The notes below the pieces were generated by a model that worked only from the letters and a program-made list of their open reading frames with translations, had not been told where the DNA came from and did not search any database. Both the position numbers and the translations under genes were made by a program. A stretch of 64,000 bases of DNA, from contig CANNFE010000008.1 of the NCBI GenBank assembly GCA_947503775.1, forward strand, positions 62,001-126,000. The letters are read 5' to 3'. How positions within the stretch are numbered: position 1 is the stretch's first letter; each line of letters begins with the position of its first letter. This DNA is from an uncultured Paracoccaceae bacterium. GTDB lineage: Bacteria; Pseudomonadota; Alphaproteobacteria; Rhodobacterales; Rhodobacteraceae. Below, in pieces: positions 27,394 to 36,421 of the stretch.

Positions 27394-27681
27394 ATGCGGT
27401 GCGCTTTTCTGTCGTGGTTCATAATCGCTCCGTTGGCGGTCTCTGCCCAGACCCTGCCCGAGACGGGCGCGCGGTCGGTTCCTGATCTGCTTGCGATCGG
27501 CGGGACGGTGGAGGCCACCGGTGCGATGGGAGGCTCTCCGCTGATCTATGTCCGAGTCCCGGCCGAAGCGCCTCAGCTATGGGTTTGCCGCGCCGACTAT
27601 CCCGGCTTTGAAGCCTTTGCCGATCCACTAAGATCCGTGCCCCCGTCAAGCATCGTGACGGTGTGTTCTCTTCTGCGCTGA
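27394..27681 (+). CDS. Small exported protein, unknown
   Basis: 95 residues. MRCAFLSWFIIAPLAVSAQ is a convincing Sec signal peptide; the mature part has cysteines in WVCRADYPG and VTVCSLL that could form a disulfide. No family is recognised. It begins 2 bp after the preceding tiny membrane-protein frame and lies in the nuo cluster between nuoD and nuoE. Confidence 0.5.
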   Translation: MRCAFLSWFIIAPLAVSAQTLPETGARSVPDLLAIGGTVEATGAMGGSPLIYVRVPAEAPQLWVCRADYPGFEAFADPLRSVPPSSIVTVCSLLR

Positions 27682-27762
27682 ATGCCGCAGGCGCTGGACC
27701 ATTGCGCGCGGTCTGAGTAGGACAGGCGCGACACGAGTTTCGATGCAAGAGGCCTGACCCAG

Positions 27763-29049
27763 ATGCTGCGACGCCTGCACCCCGAGCAACCCGAGAGCTT
27801 TGCCTTCACCGAGGCCAATCAGCGCTGGGCCGAGACGCAGATCACAAAGTATCCCGAAGGCCGTCAGGCGAGCGCGATCATCCCGCTTTTGTGGCGCGCG
27901 CAGGAGCAGGAAGGCTGGCTGACCCGGCCTGCCATCGAACATGTCGCCGATATGCTGGATCTAGCGTACATGCGGGCGCTCGAAGTCGCGTCTTTCTACT
28001 TCATGTTCCAGCTGCAACCGGTTGGGTCCGTGGCAAATATCCAGATCTGCGGGACGACGTCCTGCATGATCTGCGGGGCCGAAGATCTCGTGGCCGTCTG
28101 CAAGGAGAAGATCGCAAAGCGGCCGCACCAGCTTTCCGAGGACGGCAAGTTCTCGTGGGAGGAGGTCGAGTGCCTCGGGGCCTGCGCGAATGCACCGATG
28201 GCGCAGATCGGCAAGGATTACTACGAGGATCTGACGGCAGAACGCCTTGGAGAGATCATCGACGAGCTGGCGGGCGGCAAGGTGCCGGTGCCGGGGCCGC
28301 AAAACGGGCGGTTCACCTCTGAGCCCGCGAGCGGGCTCACCTCTTTGGAGGTGCCGGAGGGCGAGCGAGAGGCGCATAACGGCTCTGTCGCGCTGGCGGT
28401 GGAGATTGGCGATACGGTCAAGCGGATCGACGGGACCGAGGTGCCGCTGGTGGCGCCCTGGACTGGGAGCGGGGTGGAGACGTCGTCTCCTCCGCCCAAA
28501 CGCAGCCCGAAGCCGGAGAAGACGCCGGGGCCGAAGGTCTCTGCGGATGACCCTCCTGATGCAAGCGGGATCACCAAGCAGGAGGCCGAGGCGGCAAGCG
28601 CGGCCAAACCTGTCGGCAAATCCAATCCGGAGGGCCATGAGGGTGAGGTCGCCAAGGAGGCTGTGGGCGATGCGCCCACGATGGTCTCGGGCGATGTCGC
28701 TCCGGACGGAACGCGCACCGGTGGCGATGTCGAGGGACGGCAGGCGCCCGCGGAGGCAGAGGCCGCCTCGACCGAGCAGCGCTGGGCAGATGTCGTGCTG
28801 GAAGATACCGAGGAAAAGGCGCCCGAGATCCTGGAGGCGCCGGAGGGCGAGGCGGACGATCTGACCCGGATCAAGGGGGTCGGACCGAAGCTGGCCGAGA
28901 CCCTCCGTGAAATGGGGTTCTATCATTTCCGTCAGATCGCGGCCTGGGGGCCAGAAGAGATCGTCTGGGTCGATGCCCGGCTGAAGTTCAAGGGACGCAT
29001 CTTGCGCGACGACTGGGTCGGACAGGCCAAGGAGTTGGCCGGGAGCTAG
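27763..29049 (+). CDS. nuoE: NADH-quinone oxidoreductase subunit E with a long C-terminal extension
   Basis: 428 residues, far longer than the usual 160-220. Residues 1-170 are the 24-kDa subunit with the [2Fe-2S] ligands Cys96 and Cys101 (QICGTTSCM) and Cys137 and Cys141 ([10 protein letters not shown]). Residues 170-360 are low-complexity, rich in Pro, Glu, Ala and Lys. Residues about 360-428 form a compact domain with a helix-hairpin-helix-like core, [20 protein letters not shown], followed by [10 protein letters not shown]. Similar extensions occur in other alphaproteobacterial NuoE proteins. The end domain recurs in the membrane protein encoded at 29631-30428. Confidence 0.94.
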   Translation: MLRRLHPEQPESFAFTEANQRWAETQITKYPEGRQASAIIPLLWRAQEQEGWLTRPAIEHVADMLDLAYMRALEVASFYFMFQLQPVGSVANIQICGTTSCMICGAEDLVAVCKEKIAKRPHQLSEDGKFSWEEVECLGACANAPMAQIGKDYYEDLTAERLGEIIDELAGGKVPVPGPQNGRFTSEPASGLTSLEVPEGEREAHNGSVALAVEIGDTVKRIDGTEVPLVAPWTGSGVETSSPPPKRSPKPEKTPGPKVSADDPPDASGITKQEAEAASAAKPVGKSNPEGHEGEVAKEAVGDAPTMVSGDVAPDGTRTGGDVEGRQAPAEAEAASTEQRWADVVLEDTEEKAPEILEAPEGEADDLTRIKGVGPKLAETLREMGFYHFRQIAAWGPEEIVWVDARLKFKGRILRDDWVGQAKELAGS

Positions 29050-29053
29050 TCTC

Positions 29054-29521
29054 TTGCGCCTTCTGTCGCTGCTTGCATCGGTGATCGCGGTCCCGGCCTC
29101 GGCAGAGGAAACGCCTTATGCGAATGCCCTGCAGGTTTGCCTGGCGCAGGCCTCTGCTGGCGACGCGAAGAGCTGTTTTGGGTCTGTGGTCGACGCCTGC
29201 CTTCCGTCTTTTCCTGATACTGGCGTTACGCCCGTGCCATGTTGGCAGGCGGAGCTCGAAGGTTGGGCGGCCCTGCTTAACGGTGCCTATGCTGCTGTCC
29301 TTCAGGAGGCTGAGATGTCCGGCATCGAGGATGCGGCAGATCTGGTCCGCTCCTCTCAGGCGCAATGGATCGAGCAACGGGATCGCGACTGCGCTCTTGT
29401 GGTCATGACCAGTCCGCGCACCTATGACGCCAGTATCGAATTGGCATGTCTGTCTGAGGCGGCGATGGATCGAACGCTCTTTTTGCGGCAGCTTCAGGGG
29501 GCGAGCTGGACGCAAAGGTAA
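29054..29521 (+). CDS. Periplasmic LprI/DUF1311-like protein
   Basis: 155 residues from a TTG start 5 bp after nuoE. RLLSLLASVIAVPASAEE is a signal peptide. The mature part has DUF1311-type features: paired cysteines, an ending with SSQAQWIEQRDRDCAL, and ELACLSEAAMDRTLFLRQL. The family includes LprI lysozyme inhibitors, but most members have no known role. No link to complex I beyond position. Confidence 0.6.
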   Translation: MRLLSLLASVIAVPASAEETPYANALQVCLAQASAGDAKSCFGSVVDACLPSFPDTGVTPVPCWQAELEGWAALLNGAYAAVLQEAEMSGIEDAADLVRSSQAQWIEQRDRDCALVVMTSPRTYDASIELACLSEAAMDRTLFLRQLQGASWTQR

Positions 29522-29630
29522 GGCAAAGCAGCCGGGGACCTGTGCAAAAGCCGAGATAGTGCTATCACTTAGACGATGTCTGCGAGAAAGCCGCGTGTGG
29601 CGCGCGGCCTGACGAAAGGGAGTTCGCGAT

Positions 29631-30428
29631 ATGGCTGAGATTCAGACCGGAAAGCTGAGATGTCTTGCTGCCTGCTGGGCGGTCGGGGGATTGCTTGGCG
29701 TGGTTGCCATAGTGCTGTTGTTTTTGTTGGGCGGGTTTTCTTCCGCTCAGGCAATTTTCACGGGTGGCCTTTTGACGGTGCTGGTGGGCCTTTTGTTGCA
29801 GATCGTGTTGTGCCGATCCCTTCCCAGCCCGGCGGACGCGGTCATCCCGGGCACGCAAAGCTCGGTGAGCGGAACGCATTATGCCGCGGCATCTCCGACC
29901 GCGGCGGATCGTGTCGAGGTGTCGTCGGACGCTGTCGCTTCGTCCGAGCCCGCCTATGATCATCAGGAGGCAGCCGAAGCGGAGCCTGCACATGTCCAGA
30001 CGCCCGTCGAAGAGGTCGAGCGCGAGGCTGTGGCCGATCCCGAGCCGGTTCTGCAGCCCGAGCCTGAGGTATCCGAACCGATTACCGCTGAGCCTGAGCC
30101 CGAGGTCGCGGCGCCTGCGTCAGCGGTTGCACCCGGTGACGCGAGCAAGCCGCAGATGCTGGATGGACCGCGCGGGGATGGCGCGGATGATCTCAAGAAA
30201 ATCAAGGGCGTCGGGCCGAAGCTTGAGAAGATGCTGAACGGGATGGGGATCTATCACTTCGATCAGATCGCCTCATGGAAAGCAGAAGAGCTGGCCTGGG
30301 TCGATGAGAACCTCGAAGGTTTCAAGGGGCGTGCGAGCCGCGACAACTGGGTGAGCCAGTCGCAGACGCTGTCGGGCGGCGGTGAGACCGATTTTTCGAA
30401 CAAGGTCGATAAAGGCGGTGTATATTGA
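29631..30428 (+). CDS. Membrane protein with a NuoE-type helix-hairpin-helix tail
   Basis: 265 residues. Two N-terminal membrane helices (about 12-35 and 40-62) are followed by an acidic Pro/Glu-rich linker (about 70-175) and a C-terminal domain, [20 protein letters not shown] then YHFDQIASWKAEELAWVDEN. That tail is a clear paralogue of the last 65 residues of NuoE encoded two genes upstream. The fold suggests protein or nucleic-acid contact, but function is unknown; it could tether something to complex I at the membrane (inference). Confidence 0.65.
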   Translation: MAEIQTGKLRCLAACWAVGGLLGVVAIVLLFLLGGFSSAQAIFTGGLLTVLVGLLLQIVLCRSLPSPADAVIPGTQSSVSGTHYAAASPTAADRVEVSSDAVASSEPAYDHQEAAEAEPAHVQTPVEEVEREAVADPEPVLQPEPEVSEPITAEPEPEVAAPASAVAPGDASKPQMLDGPRGDGADDLKKIKGVGPKLEKMLNGMGIYHFDQIASWKAEELAWVDENLEGFKGRASRDNWVSQSQTLSGGGETDFSNKVDKGGVY

Positions 30429-30432
30429 GGCT

Positions 30433-30666
30433 ATGTCACTAAGCCGCGACGAAGAAATCGCTTTGGCTCGCAAGGGCCGGCTGGCCGGTATCATCATCGC
30501 CGGGACGGCCATCTACTGGCTCGCGGTGCAGATGATCGGGAGTGCGATGAACTGGCCGCCCGCCTTTGCGTTAATCTTCGATTTTGCCGCACTCGTTGGG
30601 CTTTTCTGGGGGCTCGTTCTGACATATCAGATCCAGCGACGTCGCCGTGACGGGACAGAAAGGTGA
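30433..30666 (+). CDS. Small membrane protein (DUF5337-like) before nuoF
   Basis: 77 residues from ATG 30433. Charged N terminus (SLSRDEEIALARKGRLAG), two membrane helices (IIIAGTAIYWLAVQMIG and LIFDFAALVGLFWGLVLTY) and a basic tail QIQRRRRDGTER. Small proteins of this type are found in nuo clusters of Rhodobacteraceae. It ends 3 bp before nuoF, so co-translation is likely. The family name is from memory and not certain. Confidence 0.6.
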   Translation: MSLSRDEEIALARKGRLAGIIIAGTAIYWLAVQMIGSAMNWPPAFALIFDFAALVGLFWGLVLTYQIQRRRRDGTER

Positions 30667-30669
30667 GCC

Positions 30670-31953
30670 ATGCTCAAGGACGAAGACCGCATCTTCACCA
30701 ATATCTACGGGATGAAGGACCGCTCGCTTAAGGGCGCACAGGCGCGTGGGCATTGGGACGGCACGGCGGGGCTGATCGAGAAAGGCCGCGACTGGATCAT
30801 CGAGGAGATGAAGTCCTCGGGTCTGCGGGGCCGGGGCGGTGCTGGTTTTCCGACCGGGCTCAAATGGTCGTTCATGCCCAAGGAGAGCGACGGTCGGCCT
30901 GCCTATCTGGTCGTGAATGCCGATGAGAGCGAGCCGGGAACCTGCAAGGACCGCGAGATCATGCGGCACGATCCGCATACGCTGATTGAGGGCTGCCTGA
31001 TCGCGTCCTTCGCGATGCAGGCTCATGCCTGCTACATTTACATCCGGGGTGAGTATATCCGAGAGAAGGAAGCGCTTCAGGTCGCGATCGACGAGGCTTA
31101 TGACGCGGGACTTGTCGGCAAGAATGCGGCCGGATCGGGCTGGGATTTCGAGATCTATCTCGTCCACGGCGCTGGAGCTTATATCTGCGGCGAGGAAACG
31201 GCGCTGCTGGAAAGCCTTGAGGGCAAGAAGGGCATGCCGCGGATGAAACCGCCGTTTCCGGCGGGGGCTGGTCTTTATGGATGCCCGACCACGGTGAATA
31301 ACGTGGAATCGATTGCCGTCGTCCCGACGATCCTGCGGCGGGGCGGGGCGTGGTTTTCGGGCTTTGGGCGCCCGAATAACGCTGGCACGAAGTTGTTTGC
31401 GATTTCGGGCCATGTGAACACTCCGTGTGTTGTCGAAGAAGAGATGTCGATCCCCTTCGAAGAGTTGATCGACAAGCATTGCGGCGGCATTCGCGGCGGC
31501 TGGGATAACCTCAAGGCGGTGATCCCGGGCGGATCGTCCGTGCCGTGTCTTCCGGCAAGCACGATGCGCGAGGCGATCATGGATTTCGACTGGCTGCGTG
31601 AAAATCAGTCGGGGCTTGGGACCGCGGCGGTGATCGTGATGGATCAGTCGACCGATATCATCAAGGCGATCTGGCGTTTGAGTGCGTTCTACAAGCATGA
31701 GAGCTGCGGACAATGCACGCCTTGCCGCGAAGGGACCGGCTGGATGATGCGGGTCATGGATCGTCTGGTGAAAGGCGAGGCCGAGGTCGAGGAGATTGAT
31801 ATGCTGCTCGACGTGACCAAACAGGTGGAAGGCCATACGATCTGCGCTCTTGGCGACGCGGCGGCCTGGCCGATCCAGGGTCTGATCCGGCATTTCCGGG
31901 ACGAGATCGAGGACCGGATCAAGCACAAGCGGGTGCCGGTCGCGGCTGAGTAG
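30670..31953 (+). CDS. nuoF: NADH-quinone oxidoreductase subunit F
   Basis: 427 residues, the 51-kDa subunit that binds NADH and FMN. The glycine-rich NADH/FMN loop [16 protein letters not shown] is present, as are [15 protein letters not shown] and [19 protein letters not shown]. The N3 [4Fe-4S] ligands are in [12 protein letters not shown] plus a later cysteine in TICALGD. It follows the DUF5337-like gene by 3 bp. A strong intrinsic terminator lies 40 bp downstream. Confidence 0.96.
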   Translation: MLKDEDRIFTNIYGMKDRSLKGAQARGHWDGTAGLIEKGRDWIIEEMKSSGLRGRGGAGFPTGLKWSFMPKESDGRPAYLVVNADESEPGTCKDREIMRHDPHTLIEGCLIASFAMQAHACYIYIRGEYIREKEALQVAIDEAYDAGLVGKNAAGSGWDFEIYLVHGAGAYICGEETALLESLEGKKGMPRMKPPFPAGAGLYGCPTTVNNVESIAVVPTILRRGGAWFSGFGRPNNAGTKLFAISGHVNTPCVVEEEMSIPFEELIDKHCGGIRGGWDNLKAVIPGGSSVPCLPASTMREAIMDFDWLRENQSGLGTAAVIVMDQSTDIIKAIWRLSAFYKHESCGQCTPCREGTGWMMRVMDRLVKGEAEVEEIDMLLDVTKQVEGHTICALGDAAAWPIQGLIRHFRDEIEDRIKHKRVPVAAE

Positions 31954-31992
31954 TGTTTTAGATCCAGTTTGAACAACCGGACGTAGAAAGAG

Positions 31993-32026
31993 GGGTAACA
32001 GAGATGATCTGTTGCCCTAAATTTTT
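31993..32026 (+). terminator. Intrinsic terminator after nuoF
   Basis: GGGTAACAGA (31993-32002) pairs with TCTGTTGCCC (32008-32017) over ten base pairs with one G-U pair, around a GATGA loop, followed by TAAATTTTTG. This should end or attenuate transcription within the nuo cluster, implying a separate promoter for nuoG and later genes. Confidence 0.65.
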
Positions 32027-32041
32027 GCCGAATCGAAAAAG

Positions 32042-32057
32042 TGAACCAACCGGTTCA
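32042..32057. promoter_or_regulatory. Inverted repeat upstream of the EF-hand gene
   Basis: TGAACC-AACC-GGTTCA, six-base arms around a four-base centre, followed by an AT-rich run TTTTATATTGG that could be a -10 region. It sits 69 bp before the EF-hand gene start. It may be an operator or a weak hairpin; no regulator is identified. Confidence 0.35.
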
Positions 32058-32125
32058 TTTTATATTGGATTTTTGAACTGTTCGGTTTAGTTTGGATCCG
32101 TGGGAAGGCCTAAAGGAGAGCTGAG

Positions 32126-32611
32126 ATGAAATTTATGACTTTTCTTGCAGGACTAGCGATCACGGCGGGTCCGGTGCTTGCCACTCCGCAGATGGACACC
32201 CACGATTCGGCCAAGGCGGTCGGCGATATGTTCGCCCAAAGCATCGACGTGGATCTTGATGGCGCGATTTCCCGCCGGGAGTTGATCGATTTCGGGGACC
32301 AGGTCTTTGTCTCTGTCGATCAGAACGCCGACGGTATGATCGTGCTCGAGGAACTTCAGACCTGGCAGTTCGGACTGGCCGATCTGGCAGAGTTTCGCGG
32401 ACGCGATCAGGCCTATCTGACCTCGATGGCCATTGTCTTTGATGTGATGGACCGCAACAATGATCAAAGCGTCAGCCCGTCGGAATACGAACGTGCGACG
32501 CTCGTCTCGGCTGATTATGCGAATGTGAACGGCGATGATCTGCTGACCCGGGAGGAGTACCTTGAGGGGTACATCTTCAACATCGCGATGCGGAACGCCT
32601 TTCAGGGGTAG
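32126..32611 (+). CDS. Exported EF-hand calcium-binding protein
   Basis: 161 residues with a signal peptide (MTFLAGLAITAGPVLATP) and AAAGGAG-type ribosome-binding site. Four EF-hand-like loops are visible: DVDLDGAISRRE, DQNADGMIVLEE, DRNNDQSVSPSE and NVNGDDLLTREE. The first three have good calcium ligands; the fourth begins with Asn. It is probably a periplasmic calcium sensor or buffer. It follows the terminator after nuoF and has its own upstream region, so it is likely an independent unit. Confidence 0.7.
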   Translation: MKFMTFLAGLAITAGPVLATPQMDTHDSAKAVGDMFAQSIDVDLDGAISRRELIDFGDQVFVSVDQNADGMIVLEELQTWQFGLADLAEFRGRDQAYLTSMAIVFDVMDRNNDQSVSPSEYERATLVSADYANVNGDDLLTREEYLEGYIFNIAMRNAFQG

Positions 32612-32707
32612 GATTGACCAGCTTGGCGCGAGAAGATTGCGCCGCGCCTGATGGCATGCATATCCTTTCTCATCCGGCAAGAGAGCCGAAGGATGAGGAG
32701 AGATGCG

Positions 32708-33112
32708 ATGGGTCATGGAACTGGGATAACGGGCGCGGCCCTGGCGCTTGGTGTGCTGGCTGGATGCGGGCCGACGACGCCGCAGGTCGATATGAGCGAT
32801 CCGGCGGTCATGGCCCTGATGGCCGAAACGCCCGAAAAATATGCCGCGTCCGGAGAGATTGCGCGACGGATCGCGTCGCAATGCACCCGCTATTCCTATG
32901 ATGCAGGCCGCAAGCAGGCGCTGGATACGGTTCGGCAGCAGCAGGGTATCATCGCACCCAACCGGGGCGGTTTCGATCTGGAACTGGATGTGAGCGAGCG
33001 GATCTTTCTGGCGCGCAACAACCTGTCATCTTTCAATGAAGATCTGTGCCCGGCCGGGGATGCGGAAGAGGCGCGCGCCTCTTCGATCGCCGCCCTTCTG
33101 GTCCCGGTTTGA
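32708..33112 (+). CDS. Putative lipoprotein
   Basis: 134 residues from ATG 32708, which has AGGAG seven bases upstream. The leader GITGAALALGVLAGCGPTT has a lipobox (LAGC), so the protein is likely lipid-anchored at the cysteine. The mature part has two more cysteines (SQCTRYSYD and EDLCPAGDAEE) and no recognised family. It lies in the accessory block between nuoF and nuoG. Confidence 0.6.
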   Translation: MGHGTGITGAALALGVLAGCGPTTPQVDMSDPAVMALMAETPEKYAASGEIARRIASQCTRYSYDAGRKQALDTVRQQQGIIAPNRGGFDLELDVSERIFLARNNLSSFNEDLCPAGDAEEARASSIAALLVPV

Positions 33113-33123
33113 GGAGCGGTTCG

Positions 33124-33618
33124 ATGGATGGATATCACCTTGCAGAGTTGAATATCGGGCGCTTGGTCGCCGAAACGGATGACCCCCGGGTTGCAGAGTT
33201 CATGGAGGCGCTCGACCGGATCAACGGGCTGGGCAAACGGATGCCCGGCTTTGTCTGGATGATGGAAGGGTCGGGCGAGCCGGGGACCGGCAACACCGAG
33301 GCCAAGATAGAGGGCGATCCGCTTTTCGTGTCGAACCTGACGGTTTGGGAAAGTGTCGAGACGCTGGAGCAGTTCGTCTGGAACACCGTCCACCGGCAAT
33401 TCTACGAGCGGCGAGCCGAGTGGTTCGAGGTTCTCGGCGAGATGCATTTCGTCATGTCGTGGGTGCCGATCGGTCATCGCCCGACGCTGGACGAGGCGCT
33501 GGCGAAGCTTGAGCATCGCAAAACCCATGGCGACAGTGCCGATGCGTTTGGCTGGGACTGGCTAAAGGAGGCGCGGCTGCACAAGGTACGGGGCTGCCAG
33601 CAGCAGGCGGCCGAATAG
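33124..33618 (+). CDS. DUF3291-family protein
   Basis: 164 residues from ATG 33124, 11 bp after the lipoprotein gene. The pattern YHLAELNIGRLVAETDDP, GFVWMMEGSG, and SVETLEQFVWNTVHRQFYER matches the DUF3291 family, a dimeric alpha-beta barrel-like fold related to monooxygenase-type ABM domains. Function is unknown. It is cytoplasmic. Confidence 0.7.
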   Translation: MDGYHLAELNIGRLVAETDDPRVAEFMEALDRINGLGKRMPGFVWMMEGSGEPGTGNTEAKIEGDPLFVSNLTVWESVETLEQFVWNTVHRQFYERRAEWFEVLGEMHFVMSWVPIGHRPTLDEALAKLEHRKTHGDSADAFGWDWLKEARLHKVRGCQQQAAE

Positions 33619-33702
33619 GCTCTGATATTGGATAGCGGACCGGTTCGGCACATATGAGGGTGCCGGACATCAGATCCGGACCGCTTTGAGGAGCAGACGG
33701 AT

Positions 33703-34098
33703 ATGAAAGCTTTACTGGGAGCCGGCGCGTTCCTCGCGCTGATGGCGCAAGGCGTGGCGGCCAAGCCGCCGCTCAAGGACGTGGCCGAGGTGCGCGAGGG
33801 TCTGATCGCCGTCGGCATGGCCTATGAGATCAGCAAGCGCTGCGATGATCTGGATGCGCGGCTGTTGCGCGGAATCTCGTATCTCAATCAGCTTAAGGCG
33901 CGGGCGCGCGATCTGGGCTATTCCGAGCGGGAAATTGAGGCCTATACCGACGACGAGGCCGAGAAAGACAGGCTGGAGGGCATCGCGCGCGCTCGGCTCG
34001 CCGATCTGGGCGCGCCGCGCGGAGACGAGCGCGGGCATTGCCGCGTCGGCGAGGCTCAGATGGCGGCGAATACGGCGGTCGGACAGCTTCTGAGGTAG
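33703..34098 (+). CDS. Small exported DUF5333-like protein before nuoG
   Basis: 131 residues. MKALLGAGAFLALMAQGVAA is a signal peptide. The mature part is helical and charged with two cysteines (SKRCDDLDAR and RGHCRVGEA) that could pair, and a motif SYLNQLKARARDLGYSEREI. Proteins like this occur before nuoG in other Rhodobacteraceae nuo clusters. Role unknown; the family name is from memory. Confidence 0.6.
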   Translation: MKALLGAGAFLALMAQGVAAKPPLKDVAEVREGLIAVGMAYEISKRCDDLDARLLRGISYLNQLKARARDLGYSEREIEAYTDDEAEKDRLEGIARARLADLGAPRGDERGHCRVGEAQMAANTAVGQLLR

Positions 34099-34169
34099 CG
34101 ATCCCGCCGTGAACCTGACGCGGCAAGAGGCCGCCGGTTTTGCGATGGAAAATCCCTTTGAGCATCGTT

Positions 34170-34195
34170 AGGTAACGTCCAAAGCGGCGTTACCT
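34170..34195 (+). promoter_or_regulatory. Hairpin abutting the nuoG start
   Basis: AGGTAACG (34170-34177) and CGTTACCT (34188-34195) are perfect eight-base arms around a ten-base loop, ending one base before ATG 34197. In RNA it could hide or present the translation start of nuoG; in DNA it could be an operator. No T run follows, so it is not a terminator. Confidence 0.45.
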
Positions 34196-34196
34196 G

Positions 34197-36230
34197 ATGG
34201 AGACCTCCTTGTCCGATCTGCGCACCATCACCATCGACGGCACTGATATCGATGTCGATCCGGCCCTGACCCTCATTCAGGCCTGCGAGCAGGCCGGGAT
34301 CGAAATCCCGAGGTTCTGCTATCACGAGCGGCTGTCGATCGCGGGCAATTGCCGGATGTGCCTGGTTGAGGTCGTGGGCGGCCCGCCCAAGCCAGCAGCC
34401 TCCTGTGCGATGCAGGTGCGCGATTTGCGCCCGGGCAAGGACGGCGAACCGCCTCAGGTGCGGACGAACTCGCCGATGGTCAAGAAGGCGCGCGAAGGGG
34501 TGATGGAGTTTTTGCTCATCAATCACCCGCTCGATTGTCCGATCTGCGATCAGGGCGGCGAGTGCGACCTGCAGGACCAGGCGATGGCCTATGGCGTCGA
34601 CTTCTCGCGGTATCGCGAGCCGAAACGGGCGGCGGTCGATCTGGATCTTGGACCTCTGGTCGAAACGCACATGACCCGGTGCATTTCCTGCACGCGCTGT
34701 GTGCGCTTCACAACCGAAGTGGCCGGGATCAGCCAGATGGGTCAGACCGGGCGCGGCGAGGACAGCGAGATCACCTCCTATCTGGGCGAGACGCTGGATA
34801 GCGAGCTTCAGGGCAACATTATCGATTTGTGCCCGGTCGGAGCCTTGGTGTCGAAGCCCTACGCCTTCACCGCGCGGCCCTGGGAGCTGACGAAGACCGA
34901 GTCGGTCGATGTGATGGATGCTTTGGGCTCGTCCATTCGCGTCGATACGAAGGGTCGCGAGGTCATGCGGTTTCTGCCGCGCAACCATGACGGCGTGAAC
35001 GAGGAGTGGATCTCCGACAAGACGCGGTTCGTCTGGGACGGTTTGCGCAAGCAGCGTCTGGATCGTCCTTACATCCGAGAGAACGGCAAACTACGGCCTG
35101 CCGGTTGGGACGAGGCGCTGGCTTTGGCGGCGCAGAAGATCAAGGGGGCCTCGAAAGTGGCTGGCCTGGTCGGGGATTTGGCTTCGGTAGAGGCAGCGTT
35201 TGCCCTGAAGCAGCTTGTCGAGGGGCAGGGTGGCGACTTGGAATGCCGGACGGATGGGGCGGCGTTGCCTGCCGGGAACCGGTCGGGATACGTGGGCACG
35301 GCGCGCATCGACGAGATCGATGAGGCGCAGATGATCCTTCTGATCGGAACGAACCCGCGGCTTGAGGCGCCTGTCCTGAATGCGCGGATCCGCAAGGCCT
35401 GGCTCAAGGGCGCGAAGGTGGCCCGGATCGGGGAGCCCGAGGATCTGACCTATGACGTGATTGAGCTGGGGACGGACCGCGCGGCGCTCGAGAAGCTCGC
35501 CGGGATGGACCACTCGGACAAGCGCGACGTTCCGGGCGTAATGATCATCGGGCAGGGCGCCTTGACGGGCGAGGACGGGGCTGCGGTTCTACGTCTGGCG
35601 ATGAAGACCGCGGAGGCCGGTAACTCCAAGCTGCTGGTCCTGCACACCGCGGCGGGCCGGGTCGGGGCGATGGATATCGGCGCTGTGACCGAAGGCGGTG
35701 TGGATGCCGCGCTGGACGGGGCCGATGTCGTCTACAACTTGGGCGCGGACGAGAGTGCCGTGCCGGACGGGCCGTTCGTGATTTATCAGGGCAGTCATGG
35801 CGACCGGGGCGCGCATCGGGCGGATGTGATCCTGCCGGGCGCGGCCTATACTGAAGAGAACGGGCTTTTCGTGAATACCGAAGGGCGGCCTCAGCTGGCG
35901 TTCCGAGCCTCCTTCGCTCCCGGTGAGGCCAAGGAGAACTGGGCGATCCTACGCGCGCTGTCCGGCGAGATGGGCGACACGCTGCCTTTCGATAGCCTCG
36001 CGCAGCTTCGGCAGGCGCTGGTCGCCGAGGTGCCGCATTTCAAGCGGATCGACGAGGTGCCGGAAAACGAGTGGAGCGTGCCGGAGACGGGTGATCTGGG
36101 CAGTGGGCCGTTCCGGTCCGCGGTGACGGATTTCTACCTCACAAATCCCATTGCCCGCGCCTCTTCGCTGATGGCGGAACTGAGCGCGGCCGCTAAGGCG
36201 CGCCGTGAGCCGCCCATGGCGGCTGAGTAG
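34197..36230 (+). CDS. nuoG: NADH-quinone oxidoreductase subunit G
   Basis: 677 residues, the 75-kDa subunit carrying several iron-sulfur clusters in the peripheral arm. N-terminal [2Fe-2S] ligands lie in [20 protein letters not shown]; [4Fe-4S] ligands in [20 protein letters not shown] and [17 protein letters not shown]. The rest is a molybdopterin-like domain without the cofactor. Family members usually start MSDLRK; here a TTG at 34209 (then SDLRTI) has GGAG six bases upstream and may be the true start in place of ATG 34197. Confidence 0.95.
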   Translation: METSLSDLRTITIDGTDIDVDPALTLIQACEQAGIEIPRFCYHERLSIAGNCRMCLVEVVGGPPKPAASCAMQVRDLRPGKDGEPPQVRTNSPMVKKAREGVMEFLLINHPLDCPICDQGGECDLQDQAMAYGVDFSRYREPKRAAVDLDLGPLVETHMTRCISCTRCVRFTTEVAGISQMGQTGRGEDSEITSYLGETLDSELQGNIIDLCPVGALVSKPYAFTARPWELTKTESVDVMDALGSSIRVDTKGREVMRFLPRNHDGVNEEWISDKTRFVWDGLRKQRLDRPYIRENGKLRPAGWDEALALAAQKIKGASKVAGLVGDLASVEAAFALKQLVEGQGGDLECRTDGAALPAGNRSGYVGTARIDEIDEAQMILLIGTNPRLEAPVLNARIRKAWLKGAKVARIGEPEDLTYDVIELGTDRAALEKLAGMDHSDKRDVPGVMIIGQGALTGEDGAAVLRLAMKTAEAGNSKLLVLHTAAGRVGAMDIGAVTEGGVDAALDGADVVYNLGADESAVPDGPFVIYQGSHGDRGAHRADVILPGAAYTEENGLFVNTEGRPQLAFRASFAPGEAKENWAILRALSGEMGDTLPFDSLAQLRQALVAEVPHFKRIDEVPENEWSVPETGDLGSGPFRSAVTDFYLTNPIARASSLMAELSAAAKARREPPMAAE

Positions 36231-36304
36231 AAGGCGAGAACTTCACGCGGAGGCGCAGGAAGAGGCTGGCATCCCGCTTTCATTTGCTGTTTACAGCAAC
36301 TCGC

Positions 36305-36343
36305 CGGGAGATCGGTGCCGGTCCGGACGACCCGATCCTCCCG
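36305..36343 (+). other. Structured element between nuoG and nuoH
   Basis: CGGGAGATCGG and CCGATCCTCCCG can pair with one bulged base around a GC-rich centre. It lies in the 191-bp gap between nuoG and nuoH and is not followed by a T run. It may slow RNA decay or separate expression of the two genes; that is inference. Confidence 0.3.
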
Positions 36344-36421
36344 CTCGATAGCAAGACCGGCGGCGCCAGCCGCTCCGCCACTCGGGACCTGACTTTGGCG
36401 GTCAGGTAAGGGGACTGAACC

